Notes: generated by a model not told the origin, from the sequence alone. A stretch of 64,000 bases of DNA from Abditibacteriaceae bacterium (GCA_019239895.1 JAFAZH010000021.1:62001-126000), one strand, 5' to 3'; positions 27,158 through 36,514 are shown, counted from the first letter of the stretch. Program-made: numbers and translations.

Positions 27158-28306
27158 ATGAGGGGACGGTTTTTATTAATTGTATTGAGCCTGGCAGTGG
27201 GATACCCCGCATACGCTCAGGATGTCACCCCTGAAGAGCCAGTTGCTCCCGCAACACAGTCGCCTTACGCGCAAACAACACTTAGCCCGGCGGTGGCTTA
27301 TGGTGGTTTTAAGACTTACCACATCACCATGACCACCCGCCTCGTCATCCCTAACGATGGCCGAACTGTGACGGGTCTGCGAGTGTGGCACGCCATGCCG
27401 CCCGCTCAACCCTGGAGCAATACGGATACCAGTTTGGGAGCGACGGACATAAGTTGCTCACCGGCGACAGCCATTGCGCACCACGACGCGAAGTGGGATG
27501 CCTACAGCCGCCTCTGGAACATAACACAGCCTTTGCCACGGGGTGTGCCGCTTAACTTCTCCTCGCAATTGACCGTCAGGTCGGCGGCGCGTAGTCTTAA
27601 GGTGGCGGGTCTGCACGTTAAGTGGCCGGAGAACTTCACCCCACCCCAGGATGTGCCCGATGATATAGCGAAAGTGGCCGATGCTATCAAAGCGACCCAC
27701 GATCCCATTACGGCGGTCGTCGAATTCTGCCGTGTCATAGCCCACGAAATCCAGTATGATGCCTCTGTGCCCTATCCGCCGTCTGATATTGACTCTATTT
27801 TGCGCTATCGCCGGGGACATTGCGGCCATCGTTTCGCGGTCTTTAAACGTTTGTGCTACAGGGTTGGCATACCAGTGCGCTCCATAGTCGGTTTGAATCT
27901 TGGGGTGCCTGATGGCTTACACGGCAGTCTGGCGGCGATTCGCGCCGATTACACCAATGTGCATACCTGGGGCGAAGTTTACTTTGAAGGTGTTGGCTGG
28001 GTCGAAGTCGAACCCGCTGCCACTAAGAACCCTTATTATATTCCGGCCCGCTACATTCAGAACAACAGATGGTATCAGAATTATGTGGTGTGGGTTAACG
28101 AAAATAACAAATGGAAAATGACGAAATGGGACAATACTAACGGCCACTACACCTCAGAATATAACCTCGCTAACACCATCTCCTTCAAATTCAGTGCCAC
28201 GCCCTCGGCACCGTCCACAACGATTGCCGCCCCTGCCGGGCCTGGCGAAGCTCAAGACACTGCTGCGGTTGAAAAGCCCACCTCCGATCCGGCTCTCGTC
28301 CCTTGA
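27158..28306 (+). CDS. Secreted transglutaminase-like protein
   Basis: GAGGGGG precedes ATG 27158, which opens a signal peptide (MRGRFLLIVLSLAVGYPAYAQ); an upstream ATG at 27113 would bury it. The 382-residue protein has an N-terminal beta domain (THxxITMTTRLVI...) and a transglutaminase-like core: the catalytic Cys in YRRGHCGHRFAVFKRLCY, the His in NVHTWGEVYFEGVGW and the acidic third position in VEVEPAA. Such proteins act as peptidases or amide-cleaving enzymes outside the cytoplasm. The stop overlaps the next gene's TTG, so it is probably coupled to the M48 protease. Confidence 0.85.
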   Translation: MRGRFLLIVLSLAVGYPAYAQDVTPEEPVAPATQSPYAQTTLSPAVAYGGFKTYHITMTTRLVIPNDGRTVTGLRVWHAMPPAQPWSNTDTSLGATDISCSPATAIAHHDAKWDAYSRLWNITQPLPRGVPLNFSSQLTVRSAARSLKVAGLHVKWPENFTPPQDVPDDIAKVADAIKATHDPITAVVEFCRVIAHEIQYDASVPYPPSDIDSILRYRRGHCGHRFAVFKRLCYRVGIPVRSIVGLNLGVPDGLHGSLAAIRADYTNVHTWGEVYFEGVGWVEVEPAATKNPYYIPARYIQNNRWYQNYVVWVNENNKWKMTKWDNTNGHYTSEYNLANTISFKFSATPSAPSTTIAAPAGPGEAQDTAAVEKPTSDPALVP

Positions 28307-28311
28307 AACAA

Positions 28312-29682
28312 ATGCCCCGTGTACTCCTACTGCTCACTGGCTGCGCGGTGGTCTTTGTGTCTCTCTGCTGTCGGATAGGCGTAGCACGAACGCCACAACC
28401 GGCACAGCCCGCACCTGGTGTTAGACGCCCACAGGCGCACCAGGATCAGATGCACGAAACTAAGGCTCCACAATCTCAGGCTGTAGGAAAACGGAGTCTT
28501 AGCGGCCCCATCATTGTGCCAGCACCCAGCGCCAAGGCGGTGCAGTATTATCGCAGTGGCAACGCCTTGTGGGTGGTTAACGAAGTCTGGGGCTTTCTGG
28601 TGCCTGCGGCGTTTCTGTTTACGGGCTTCTCGGCGCGGCTGCGCAGTTGGGCGCAACGTCTGGGCCGCAAGTGGATTTTTACTGTTGGGCTTTATTTTGC
28701 ATCATTTAGTGGCATTACCTTTATCGTAGATTTGCCACTTTCCTATTACCAGACATTTCTTCGCCAGCACGCCTATGGCCTCTCTAACCAAACGCTGGCG
28801 AAGTGGGTGGGGGATAGTCTCAAGGATTTGGGCGTAGGGGTAGTAAGTGGTTGTCTGGTGGCGTGGGCGGTCTACTGGCTCGTGCGCCAAAGCCCGCGCC
28901 GTTGGTGGCTCTATGCGGCGGCGCTCTCGATTCCTTTTACCTGCTTTTCGATGCTGGTGGTGCCGCTGTGGATTGACCCGCTTTACAACAAGTTTGGGCC
29001 GATGCAGGACAAGGTTTTAGAAGCGAAGATTCTATCTCTTGCGCATCGCGCGGGCATCGAGAACAGTCGTGTTTATGAAGTCAATAAGAGCGAGGACACC
29101 AAAGCGATTAACGCTTATGTGACGGGCTTTGGCAGCAGCAAGCGGATTGTCTTATGGGACACGTCTATTAAAAAGCTTAATGAGCGCGAACTGCTGTTTG
29201 TTATGGGCCACGAGATGGGGCACTATGTTTTAGGCCATATTGTGTGGGGCATTTTTCTGTCGTCGTTCGCGGTGCTATTCGCTTTGTTCGCGGTGGATCG
29301 TCTCTCCAATAGATTGATTGGCCGCTACTCCACACGGTTTGGTTTCAATCAACTCTCCGACATCGCCTCCTTACCTCTCGTTTTCCTGGTGGTGCATGGT
29401 TTGTATCTGGTGGTGAATCCGGTGGTGTTTGCCTACACGCGCCACATCGAGCACGAAGCCGACCGCTTTGGGCTGGAAATCACCCGTGACAACCACGACG
29501 CTGCGACTGCGTTTGTGAAAATGCAAACCGAGAACCTCAGCATCCCGCGCCCCGGCTGGCTCTTTAAAGTCTGGCGCTCCACGCACCCGCCCCTGGGCGA
29601 GCGCATTGACTTCTGCAACACTTATCGGCCCTGGGCCACCGGGCAGCCGCTGCGCTACGGGCATCTCTTTAAGAACCCTTAG
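28312..29682 (+). CDS. M48-family membrane metalloprotease (CAAX-protease-like)
   Basis: A 456-residue protein from ATG 28312 (a TTG at 28303 is possible). An N-terminal signal/anchor is followed by several transmembrane helices (about 91-108, 125-147, 175-195, 205-225). The zinc site HEMGH is at about 300-304 (ELLFVMGHEMGHYVLGH), and the third ligand lies in RHIEHEADRFGLEITRD. A VYEVNKSEDTKAINAYVTGF block precedes it, as in the Ste24/CAAX-prenyl-protease-like M48A group. It is coupled to the transglutaminase-like gene, which suggests joint processing of envelope proteins. The role is inferred. Confidence 0.85.
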   Translation: MPRVLLLLTGCAVVFVSLCCRIGVARTPQPAQPAPGVRRPQAHQDQMHETKAPQSQAVGKRSLSGPIIVPAPSAKAVQYYRSGNALWVVNEVWGFLVPAAFLFTGFSARLRSWAQRLGRKWIFTVGLYFASFSGITFIVDLPLSYYQTFLRQHAYGLSNQTLAKWVGDSLKDLGVGVVSGCLVAWAVYWLVRQSPRRWWLYAAALSIPFTCFSMLVVPLWIDPLYNKFGPMQDKVLEAKILSLAHRAGIENSRVYEVNKSEDTKAINAYVTGFGSSKRIVLWDTSIKKLNERELLFVMGHEMGHYVLGHIVWGIFLSSFAVLFALFAVDRLSNRLIGRYSTRFGFNQLSDIASLPLVFLVVHGLYLVVNPVVFAYTRHIEHEADRFGLEITRDNHDAATAFVKMQTENLSIPRPGWLFKVWRSTHPPLGERIDFCNTYRPWATGQPLRYGHLFKNP

Positions 29683-29796
29683 CCTAAAGCTCCAATGCTT
29701 AGCAGGAAGACAGGGAGCCAGGAGAGCAGGAAAAGAAGGGGAGTGTTAGCGGCTTTTGATGCTGAGGTTAAGGAGAGAGTAAAATGTTAGTTACTC

Positions 29797-30591
29797 ATGG
29801 TCTTTCAACACCGTCGCGTGGCAACTTTCTTTATCCAACTTACTATTGCTGTCTTGCTTACACTGTGCAGTCTCGGCTGCCACCGACGAGGCACGACTGG
29901 CCCCATCTTTGATGTGCCGTCTCTGCTGGGCAAGAACATAGATGAAGTGACAGCAGCTTTGCATGGGGCCACCGTGACGGACGTAGCTCCTAACGGTCAA
30001 TCCTCTGGCGACAACCAACTCGCGCAACGCGATTTCCACAAAGGGGGCCAGACGCTGCACGTTACTTATAAAACGGGCAGCAAGAAAGTAACCGAGTTTG
30101 CTATGGAGGTTGATGCCAAAACGGGTTCGGTTAAGGATGATGACAAAGCTACCTTTCTGTCCCTCGCCAATCTTAAAGCCGACGATGCACGCTATAGCAT
30201 CGAATTGACCGAAGACCCCAACAAAGTATTTGCTTTCACGGGCATCAAAGTCACGCCGAACCCGGTGTCGCATCATGTGGTGTTTAGCGTTACTGGCACC
30301 GAGTTTATGACCACGATGACCTATGCCTTACGCACCAATGGCAGTGATGTCAAAACGGAAACCGTGCAAAACCTGCCGCCCTGGAAGGTGGAAAGCGATG
30401 TCACGGTGGCGGCGGCGGATGATACGACGCTGAGCTTGGGAGCTATGCCTTATACCGGAGAAGCCTTCAGCCCCAACCGCATTCCGCTGCCTGCCGATTA
30501 CAAGGTCACGCTGCAAATTATCGTGGATGGCAAGGTGCGGGGTGAAGCCACCTCTACAGGGTTTGCGACCAACTGCGCGGCCCAACTGTAA
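29797..30591 (+). CDS. Lipoprotein of unknown function
   Basis: A 264-residue protein. The N-terminus FFIQLTIAVLLTLCSLGC ends in a lipobox with Cys28. Residues 38-110 contain VPSLLGKNIDEVTAALHG, which resembles PASTA-like or repeated alpha/beta units, then a FAMEVDAKTGSVKDDD stretch. The C-terminal 130 residues are beta-rich (ITVNP... SFGVTL-like pattern), as in a beta-sandwich. No catalytic motif is visible. It may be co-transcribed with the upstream protease, and a strong hairpin follows it. Confidence 0.65.
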   Translation: MVFQHRRVATFFIQLTIAVLLTLCSLGCHRRGTTGPIFDVPSLLGKNIDEVTAALHGATVTDVAPNGQSSGDNQLAQRDFHKGGQTLHVTYKTGSKKVTEFAMEVDAKTGSVKDDDKATFLSLANLKADDARYSIELTEDPNKVFAFTGIKVTPNPVSHHVVFSVTGTEFMTTMTYALRTNGSDVKTETVQNLPPWKVESDVTVAAADDTTLSLGAMPYTGEAFSPNRIPLPADYKVTLQIIVDGKVRGEATSTGFATNCAAQL

Positions 30592-30593
30592 GT

Positions 30594-30659
30594 GGGAAGG
30601 CCCTCACCCCGGGCCCCTCTCCCAATACTGGGAGAGGGGCCCGGGGTGAGGGCCTTCCC
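30594..30659. repeat. Near-perfect 66-bp palindrome (family A), possible terminator
   Basis: Arms of 33 bases starting GGGAAGGCCCTCACCCC pair except for one A-C position next to the centre. The core CTCTCCCAATACTGGGAGAG is the same as in the family A elements at 10036-10187 and 13499. It lies three bases after the lipoprotein stop codon and would form a very stable hairpin that can end transcription. Confidence 0.8.
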
Positions 30660-30723
30660 CGCTGCCGCACCCTAAACCTACCCTTGTCAGAAGCCGAAGG
30701 ATGGGATCAGAGCGTGGAGGGAC

Positions 30724-32370
30724 TTGACTGCCTGGTTACAGCACGGCCTAAGTCAGAATACGTTAAAATTAAAGAGCATGATGACCAACGCGAAAGTCGC
30801 GCCTGCAATGCTGGATATGAGCTTTGAGCCGGAGATCGAGCAAGCTTTCCAGGTGGATTACTACAACCGCATCCGCACCACGCTGCGCGCCACTTTCATT
30901 ATTTTGAGTGGTCTGAGTGTCGTCCTGGCGCTGCTCGCGCTGATTTTTCAAGGCTCCTTCGCTTATTGCCTGCCGGCGGTGGCCAACCTGTTGCTGGTGA
31001 GTCTGGCCTACCGCAGGGAGTTCGAGGAAGATTGGCAACCCCTGGTGGTGGGGCTGAGCCTGGTGGCCCTGCTCGTGCCGGTGTTTGCCCTGGCCCGCGG
31101 CGACAACGAGAATCCGATTCCCATCATTTATGTCACTGCTTTTAGTATCATCCTGGGGTTGCGTATTTGGCGCTTGCAGTTGCCCTGGATGGTGCTGTTA
31201 GCGGGAGGCATTCTGGTGCTGGGCAGCCTCGCGGAACTGCGCCAGTCGCACGGATCATGGGGTGGTGTCTTCGCCTTTGCGTTTCCCTACGCGGTCGCAA
31301 TGTTGCTACCGCTGCTGCTCACGTTCAAGCAAGAACGCTTTGATCGCAGCCAGTTCTTGAGCAAATACCTGCTGACCGAAGAACGCGACGAAGAGCGACG
31401 CAAGCGGGAGCAAACCGAGAAGATGTTGCAGGTGCTCAGCCAGGCCATTGGCAGCATTGTGCATGACTTGGGCAATCCTCTGACCACAGTGCAAACGGGG
31501 GCAGAAACGCTACTGCAATTTTCTAACGATGGTGAAGTCGAGCGGGAGCTTGTCCACGAGTTTGCCGCAATGATTACCGATGGCGCACAGATGTTAAACT
31601 ACCTGCGCTTGTCGTTGATGGAAGAAACCTGTGTCCTGGAAGGTAAGCCCAGTCCGGTTGAACCCCGTCCTGCGTCGTTGCGTGAAATTATCGCCACCAG
31701 CGCCCATTACCAGAAGCCGCGCTTCGCCAGTGGTCGCCAGGTATCGCTGCCCGAAGATGATCTGGAAGTTTGCGTGGACAGGATGAAGTTGGTGACGGTG
31801 TTTATGAACCTCATTGGCAATGCCCTCAAATATAGCGATGGGGAAGTGCGTATCGTCTGGCACACGGGGGAGACTCAATTGCAGGACGCACATTTTCTGG
31901 TCGCGGTGCTGGATGAAGGCAAAGCAGGCCGGGGTATCTCCCTAGCGCAGGCGGAACAGTTATTTGTGCCCTTTGGCCGCCTGGATGAGCACATGCAAGT
32001 CGAAGGCACCGGACTGGGTTTGCTCTCGGTCAAAAAGATCGCGGAGGCGCACAGTGGCGAGGTCTATATCGAAGGCTATCAGGATGGCACGCCACCTTCA
32101 GCGCCCTTTACTACAGCGCAGAGGACATACCCTGGCGTATTAACCGATGCTAAACTGAAGGCTGCTCAGCAGTTTCGCACGGCCTTTGTGATCGCATGTC
32201 CGCTAACGCCACAACCAGACGAGCCTTGCCAAATCAGCGAGCCTAAGGCGACGAGTCCCACCACCCCGGCCCACCACCTGGAGCCGGAACTTGTACTACC
32301 CGCCCCCTTGCCCCCTCCCGTCAGCCAGGATAGGCCCTTGCATCCTGCCCAATCGTCCTCTCTGGAGTAA
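30724..32370 (+). CDS. Membrane sensor histidine kinase
   Basis: 548 residues from a TTG start just after GGAGG; ATGs at 30778/30781 are alternatives. Residues 55-205 hold about five hydrophobic helices with no large periplasmic loop. A linker coil (EERDEERRKREQTEKM) leads to the HisKA-like H-box with His247 (IVHDLGNPLTT). The ATPase domain has an N-box (Asn366 in NLIGNALKY), a variant D-box (LDEGKAGRGIS, with extra residues relative to D-x-G-x-G) and a G-box GTGLGLL. A proline-rich tail follows. It autophosphorylates and hands the phosphate to a response regulator; a candidate is at 36026-36502. The CRISPR leader begins directly after it. Confidence 0.9.
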   Translation: MTAWLQHGLSQNTLKLKSMMTNAKVAPAMLDMSFEPEIEQAFQVDYYNRIRTTLRATFIILSGLSVVLALLALIFQGSFAYCLPAVANLLLVSLAYRREFEEDWQPLVVGLSLVALLVPVFALARGDNENPIPIIYVTAFSIILGLRIWRLQLPWMVLLAGGILVLGSLAELRQSHGSWGGVFAFAFPYAVAMLLPLLLTFKQERFDRSQFLSKYLLTEERDEERRKREQTEKMLQVLSQAIGSIVHDLGNPLTTVQTGAETLLQFSNDGEVERELVHEFAAMITDGAQMLNYLRLSLMEETCVLEGKPSPVEPRPASLREIIATSAHYQKPRFASGRQVSLPEDDLEVCVDRMKLVTVFMNLIGNALKYSDGEVRIVWHTGETQLQDAHFLVAVLDEGKAGRGISLAQAEQLFVPFGRLDEHMQVEGTGLGLLSVKKIAEAHSGEVYIEGYQDGTPPSAPFTTAQRTYPGVLTDAKLKAAQQFRTAFVIACPLTPQPDEPCQISEPKATSPTTPAHHLEPELVLPAPLPPPVSQDRPLHPAQSSSLE

Positions 32371-32439
32371 ACTGCGCCTCAAGCGAGTCCCTAATAAAAG
32401 GCGTCGGCTGCTGGCCAATTTTACTCCATTGCCGCTCGA

Positions 32440-32520
32440 CGACTGTCAAGTTCCCGAAAAGCCCCAAATTATATAACTTTAACTGTCTAAAGCGATTGTT
32501 TTATGTTACCCTAAAGGTGG
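32440..32520 (+). promoter_or_regulatory. CRISPR leader, likely promoter of the array
   Basis: The 80 bases before the first repeat are much richer in A/T than the surroundings (AAATTATATAACTTTAACTG, then TTGTTTTATGTTACCC). It lies at the end opposite the degenerate repeat, so by the usual polarity rule it is the leader. Boxes resembling -35/-10 elements are possible but not clear enough to fix. Confidence 0.6.
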
Positions 32521-34759
32521 CTTTTAATCGAACCAGTGTGGAATTGAAATTGTCATTAAGTCGCGCCGCAAACCGACCTAGTGCCGCACTTTTAATCGAA
32601 CCAGTGTGGAATTGAAATAAGGGAAGTATGTGGACAATAACAAGGTCGCGTTAGGCCTTTTAATCGAACCAGTGTGGAATTGAAATTTGCGTGCAACTCT
32701 TCTAAGGTATCTGCGGTCATACTTTTAATCGAACCAGTGTGGAATTGAAATGATGGCCGAACCGATCAAGCGAAGGTGCGGGCGATTGCCCTTTTAATCG
32801 AACCAGTGTGGAATTGAAATAATATGAAGGCCGCAACTATTAACAGCCAGATCAGTGTCTTTTAATCGAACCAGTGTGGAATTGAAATCTCTGCCTGCGA
32901 CCCGTGCCCAATCCGCACGGGTGGGATCTTTTAATCGAACCAGTGTGGAATTGAAATGCACAGGCGACACCACTGCCGACCGCCTTTGTTGGTTCTTTTA
33001 ATCGAACCAGTGTGGAATTGAAATACAACTCACAGCCCGGTCAAGGCAGTTGACGGGTTATACTTTTAATCGAACCAGTGTGGAATTGAAATCGCTCATG
33101 CCCTATGATTACGAGCATGATATTGTCCATCTTTTAATCGAACCAGTGTGGAATTGAAATCTTAAAAACCTTCCTCTTATTATGGCCACTGAGGAGCCTC
33201 TTTTAATCGAACCAGTGTGGAATTGAAATTTTACAGGGCTTAGGGGTGGCGCAACCGCACTACCCCGCCTTTTAATCGAACCAGTGTGGAATTGAAATGT
33301 TACGACCCTCGTTGCAGGACTGGGTGTAATCAACTTTTAATCGAACCAGTGTGGAATTGAAATGAAGTCAGTGGTCGGGGAGCGGTGTGGAATTGGCGAC
33401 TTTTAATCGAACCAGTGTGGAATTGAAATAGAAGGCACCCCACCGGCCTCGCGGGTGGATCAACTTTTAATCGAACCAGTGTGGAATTGAAATGGGTTTG
33501 GGGAAAGCTTTCGAGGGCACGACTCACATCTTTTAATCGAACCAGTGTGGAATTGAAATAAGTCAAAAGCGAAGGGCATCGCGGGGTGTCGCTCGCTTTT
33601 AATCGAACCAGTGTGGAATTGAAATGTAACACATTCTGATGGGCCTGTAATAACTGCGGACGCTTTTAATCGAACCAGTGTGGAATTGAAATGTCGCTGT
33701 GGTGCGCAGTGACCATCCAGGACAATAGCCTTTTAATCGAACCAGTGTGGAATTGAAATCTTGCTACCAAGGTCGCCGCGACTTCGACGCCCGCCACTTT
33801 TAATCGAACCAGTGTGGAATTGAAATAGGTTTTACTCCACGAAAAGCCATCTTCGCGGACACTTTTAATCGAACCAGTGTGGAATTGAAATGCTGATGCG
33901 GATAACGATGTGCCACATATCACCTTGAACTTTTAATCGAACCAGTGTGGAATTGAAATGTGAAAAACACTATTTTACGGGGATGAGATGGCAAACTTTT
34001 AATCGAACCAGTGTGGAATTGAAATTTGGCAATCTCCGGCTCACTATTTAGCTCATAGTTCTTTTAATCGAACCAGTGTGGAATTGAAATCCTGTAAACT
34101 TTGTTGCAGCCAAGTTGGAACAGTTATCCTTTTAATCGAACCAGTGTGGAATTGAAATCTCATTGTGTTACTGAATGTTCCCCTGTGGCTCTGTGCCTTT
34201 TAATCGAACCAGTGTGGAATTGAAATATGATTATAGGCTTGAGCGCCGGAGAGGACACTAAGACTTTTAATCGAACCAGTGTGGAATTGAAATATTAGAA
34301 TCAGATGCAGGCTGTAATTAGCCACAATTCCGCTTTTAATCGAACCAGTGTGGAATTGAAATACTGGCAATATTGCCACTAACCAAACCGACTTCGACCC
34401 TTTTAATCGAACCAGTGTGGAATTGAAATTCAATGGGTGCATCAGGCGTTGCAGGTGATTCTACCTTTTAATCGAACCAGTGTGGAATTGAAATTATTGG
34501 TCAAGGCACCGCCAACGCCGACACTGTTTACTGCTTTTAATCGAACCAGTGTGGAATTGAAATTGGAGCAGCCCACCAGCACGATCTTCGATGCTTTAGC
34601 TTTTAATCGAACCAGTGTGGAATTGAAATAGCTTCTTGGCAATGCGAGTTCTCCCCCAGCCCTTCTTTTAATCGAACCAGTGTGGAATTGAAATGCTTTT
34701 GAATCTCCTGCGAACCCAGCCAGCCACCCCTTTTAATCGACCCAGTGCGCAATTGAAAC
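32521..34759 (+). CRISPR. CRISPR array, 34 repeats and 33 spacers, no cas genes nearby
   Basis: Direct repeats of 30 bases (CTTTTAATCGAACCAGTGTG followed by GAATTGAAAT) recur every 64-69 bases from 32521 to 34759. Spacers are 34-39 bases and I see no two alike. The 3' end ATTGAAA is the 8-base tag type common to type I-A/I-B/I-D and III repeats. The final repeat (34730-34759) carries four changes (A12C, T19C, G21C, T30C), marking the old, distal end. No cas gene is found in the window, at least 32 kb left and 29 kb right. Spacer 13 (33364-33399) contains GTGTGGAATTG, identical to part of the repeat. Reading frames inside the array are repeat artefacts. Confidence 0.98.
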
Positions 34760-34869
34760 AGGGCTGAACTGTTCTCCTCGAAACGGCCTACGCCCACTCA
34801 TCCACTGCCACAATGCTGGCACGGAAACTCCACTGCACACGGTATTAAACCCAGTGGAAGAGTCAGGTT

Positions 34870-35097
34870 ATGCCCGAAATGTATACCAATGCAACCGCAT
34901 CCAGTGCGGATCAAGTTCAACCTCTCGATTTAATCAGCTTAGCCATAGATGCTGTGCCTGGCAGTGAGGCGCAGCGGGAGCAATTGCGGCAATTTTATCA
35001 GTCAGGTGGCTTTGGAGCCGACGCACTCGAAGCGCAGAACGAACATCAAGCGCAGCAGTTGGTGCAGCAAAAATTAGAGGAGCTACGCCACCGTTAG
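34870..35097 (+). CDS. Small hypothetical protein next to CRISPR array
   Basis: A 75-residue protein with no recognised domain. The N-terminal 18 residues are low-complexity (NATASSADQVQPLDL); the rest is helical and acidic, ending QAQQLVQQKLEELRHR. A helical protein-protein interaction element or a tail is possible. There is no ribosome-binding site of note upstream. It lies 110 bases after the terminal CRISPR repeat, but no Cas-like feature is visible and a link to CRISPR function is not supported. Confidence 0.5.
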   Translation: MPEMYTNATASSADQVQPLDLISLAIDAVPGSEAQREQLRQFYQSGGFGADALEAQNEHQAQQLVQQKLEELRHR

Positions 35098-35183
35098 GGG
35101 CAGCGCATCAAGCGAGCCTGCTGGCGCGACCTATAAACAGGCACCCGTCGCGCTGCGATGGGCTGTTTAGTCGGTAGGGCCGC

Positions 35184-35360
35184 TTAGAATTCCAGATCGG
35201 TGGGCACAAAGTGGGCCAGCCGCCGCTGATAGCGCAGATAAGCGTGCCACAGCACGGCGTGCGCGCCGTGATCGCCACCCAGCCGCTCGCGCAGGCGCAG
35301 ATAGAGTCCATGCGATTGAGCCACTAAGTCTGCCATATTTTCGTAACGTTCATGTTGCAT
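35184..35360 (-). CDS. Small hypothetical helical protein
   Basis: A 58-residue reading from ATG 35360 (MQHERYENMADLVAQSHGLY), with a weak GAGG close by. The sequence is helical with many aromatic and arginine residues (LRLRERLGGDHGAHAVLWHA), and ends HFVPTDLEF. Starts further upstream (35387) are equally open. I recognise no family, and coding status is uncertain. Confidence 0.4.
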   Translation of the reverse strand: MQHERYENMADLVAQSHGLYLRLRERLGGDHGAHAVLWHAYLRYQRRLAHFVPTDLEF

Positions 35361-35434
35361 ATTCCTCAAGACGGCTATATTGCGCATTTGTTCTAGGAAG
35401 TTACACCTTTTTCGCCATCTGCAACCCGCAAGCA

Positions 35435-35467
35435 AAAGCGGTAGCGCCTTGAAGGCGCTACCGCTTT
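35435..35467 (-). terminator. Strong hairpin terminator
   Basis: A perfect 16-base inverted repeat (AAAGCGGTAGCGCCTT / AAGGCGCTACCGCTTT) with a one-base centre sits 45 bases downstream of the stop of the minus-strand gene at 35512-35826. On that strand the arm ends in TTT, so it fits an intrinsic terminator. It may also serve the small plus-strand gene. Confidence 0.7.
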
Positions 35468-35511
35468 AACTGCTACTTCTTTAACTGCAACTGCTTTAAC
35501 TTCCCATGCTA

Positions 35512-35826
35512 TTAACGCTTATCGGCTTGCAAGGCTTGCTGCACTTCGGCGATGGCCTGGTTGGTGAGATCGAGGGCCTTGGCGCGGTGGCCCTGGAAGT
35601 CATGGGCACCTTTTTGCAAATCAACTTTGGCCGCTTGCAGGGAGCGCAGGGCACGGCGGAGTTCCGGGTGCCGTTCGCCACCCTTGCGATCATCGCGGTC
35701 GCGGTTTTGCGCGAAACGCACGCCCGTGTGCAACGGATTGTAGGGGTTGGCTACAACACCAACGGCGGTGCTGATGCCCAAAATGCCAATTACACCAGTG
35801 GCCAGTAACGTCTTTGCTTTCCTCAT
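35512..35826 (-). CDS. Small secreted helical protein
   Basis: A 104-residue protein with a strong ribosome-binding site (AAGGAGG). The signal peptide (MRKAKTLLATGVIGILGIST) is followed by a basic segment (RDRDDRKGGERHP). A helical repeat follows: LRRALRSLQAAKVDLQKGAH then AKALDLTNQAIAEVQQAL, a heptad-like pattern. Small exported proteins with this LR-x-AL-x-x-L-x-x-AK-x-D-L pattern occur in Planctomycetota and Acidobacteriota. The function is unknown; the location is periplasmic or extracellular. Confidence 0.75.
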   Translation of the reverse strand: MRKAKTLLATGVIGILGISTAVGVVANPYNPLHTGVRFAQNRDRDDRKGGERHPELRRALRSLQAAKVDLQKGAHDFQGHRAKALDLTNQAIAEVQQALQADKR

Positions 35827-36025
35827 CTTTAACTACCTCCTTAATGGCTTCTACCAAAATTAACGCCATCGCCGCGCCGTTTGTCACGGCTGAAAAATTA
35901 AGAGAAAGTCAAGAATTTGAGCAGCGGAGAACTGGGGTAAAGGATGAACACAAACGTGAAGTGGTATAAAAACTGCGCAGGAGAAACCATAGAAATCTAA
36001 TGAGAAGGAGTCACGGTGCTAACCT

Positions 36026-36502
36026 ATGCCTGGAACAAGTGAGCCGATTGTGATTGTGCTGGCCGAAGATAACGAAGGCGACCGACGGTTGACGGCAGAA
36101 ATGTTTGCAGAAAGCCGTTTAGCCAATGAGCTGCATTGCGTGGAGGATGGCGCGCAATTGATGGATTACCTTTATCACCGGGGTGCTTATAGCGACCCGG
36201 CCACGGCACCCCATCCCGGTCTGATCCTGCTCGACCTGGATATGCCCCATAAAGACGGCCACCAAGCCCTGCGCGAAATTAAGGCTGACCCGGTGTTGAG
36301 CCGCATTCCCGTCGTGGTTTTAACCATTTCCAGCGAGGAAGCCGATAAATTAAAGTCCTATGATTTAGGAGTTGTGCATTATCTGCGTAAGCCCGTTAAC
36401 CCGAAAGAACTCATAGATGTCATTCAGGATTTTGGCTTTTATTGGTGGGAGATCGTCCGCCGCGAGCCGCGTGCGAATGGCCTGACTGAGAGAAGGGGCT
36501 AA
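36026..36502 (+). CDS. CheY-like single-domain response regulator
   Basis: A 158-residue receiver domain with no output domain. Acidic pocket residues lie in LAEDNEGDRR, the phosphoacceptor is Asp70 (LILLDLDMPHKDG), the switch Thr/Ser is in VVVLTISSEE, and the conserved Lys122 is in YLRKPVNPKEL. The HRGAYSDPATAPHPGLILLD insert is typical of Rcp1-like regulators paired with phytochrome-type or soluble kinases. It is a close paralogue of the regulator at 46234-46671. It overlaps no partner; a histidine kinase lies at 30724-32370. The HAD gene follows after 12 bases. Confidence 0.9.
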   Translation: MPGTSEPIVIVLAEDNEGDRRLTAEMFAESRLANELHCVEDGAQLMDYLYHRGAYSDPATAPHPGLILLDLDMPHKDGHQALREIKADPVLSRIPVVVLTISSEEADKLKSYDLGVVHYLRKPVNPKELIDVIQDFGFYWWEIVRREPRANGLTERRG

Positions 36503-36514
36503 CGCACCGTATTC

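Noticed and set aside
33109..34797. Minus-strand frames encoding repeated FQFHTGSIK units, and plus-strand FNRTSVELK frames
   Set aside because: They are readings of the CRISPR repeat. The periodicity follows the array and the variable parts are spacers.
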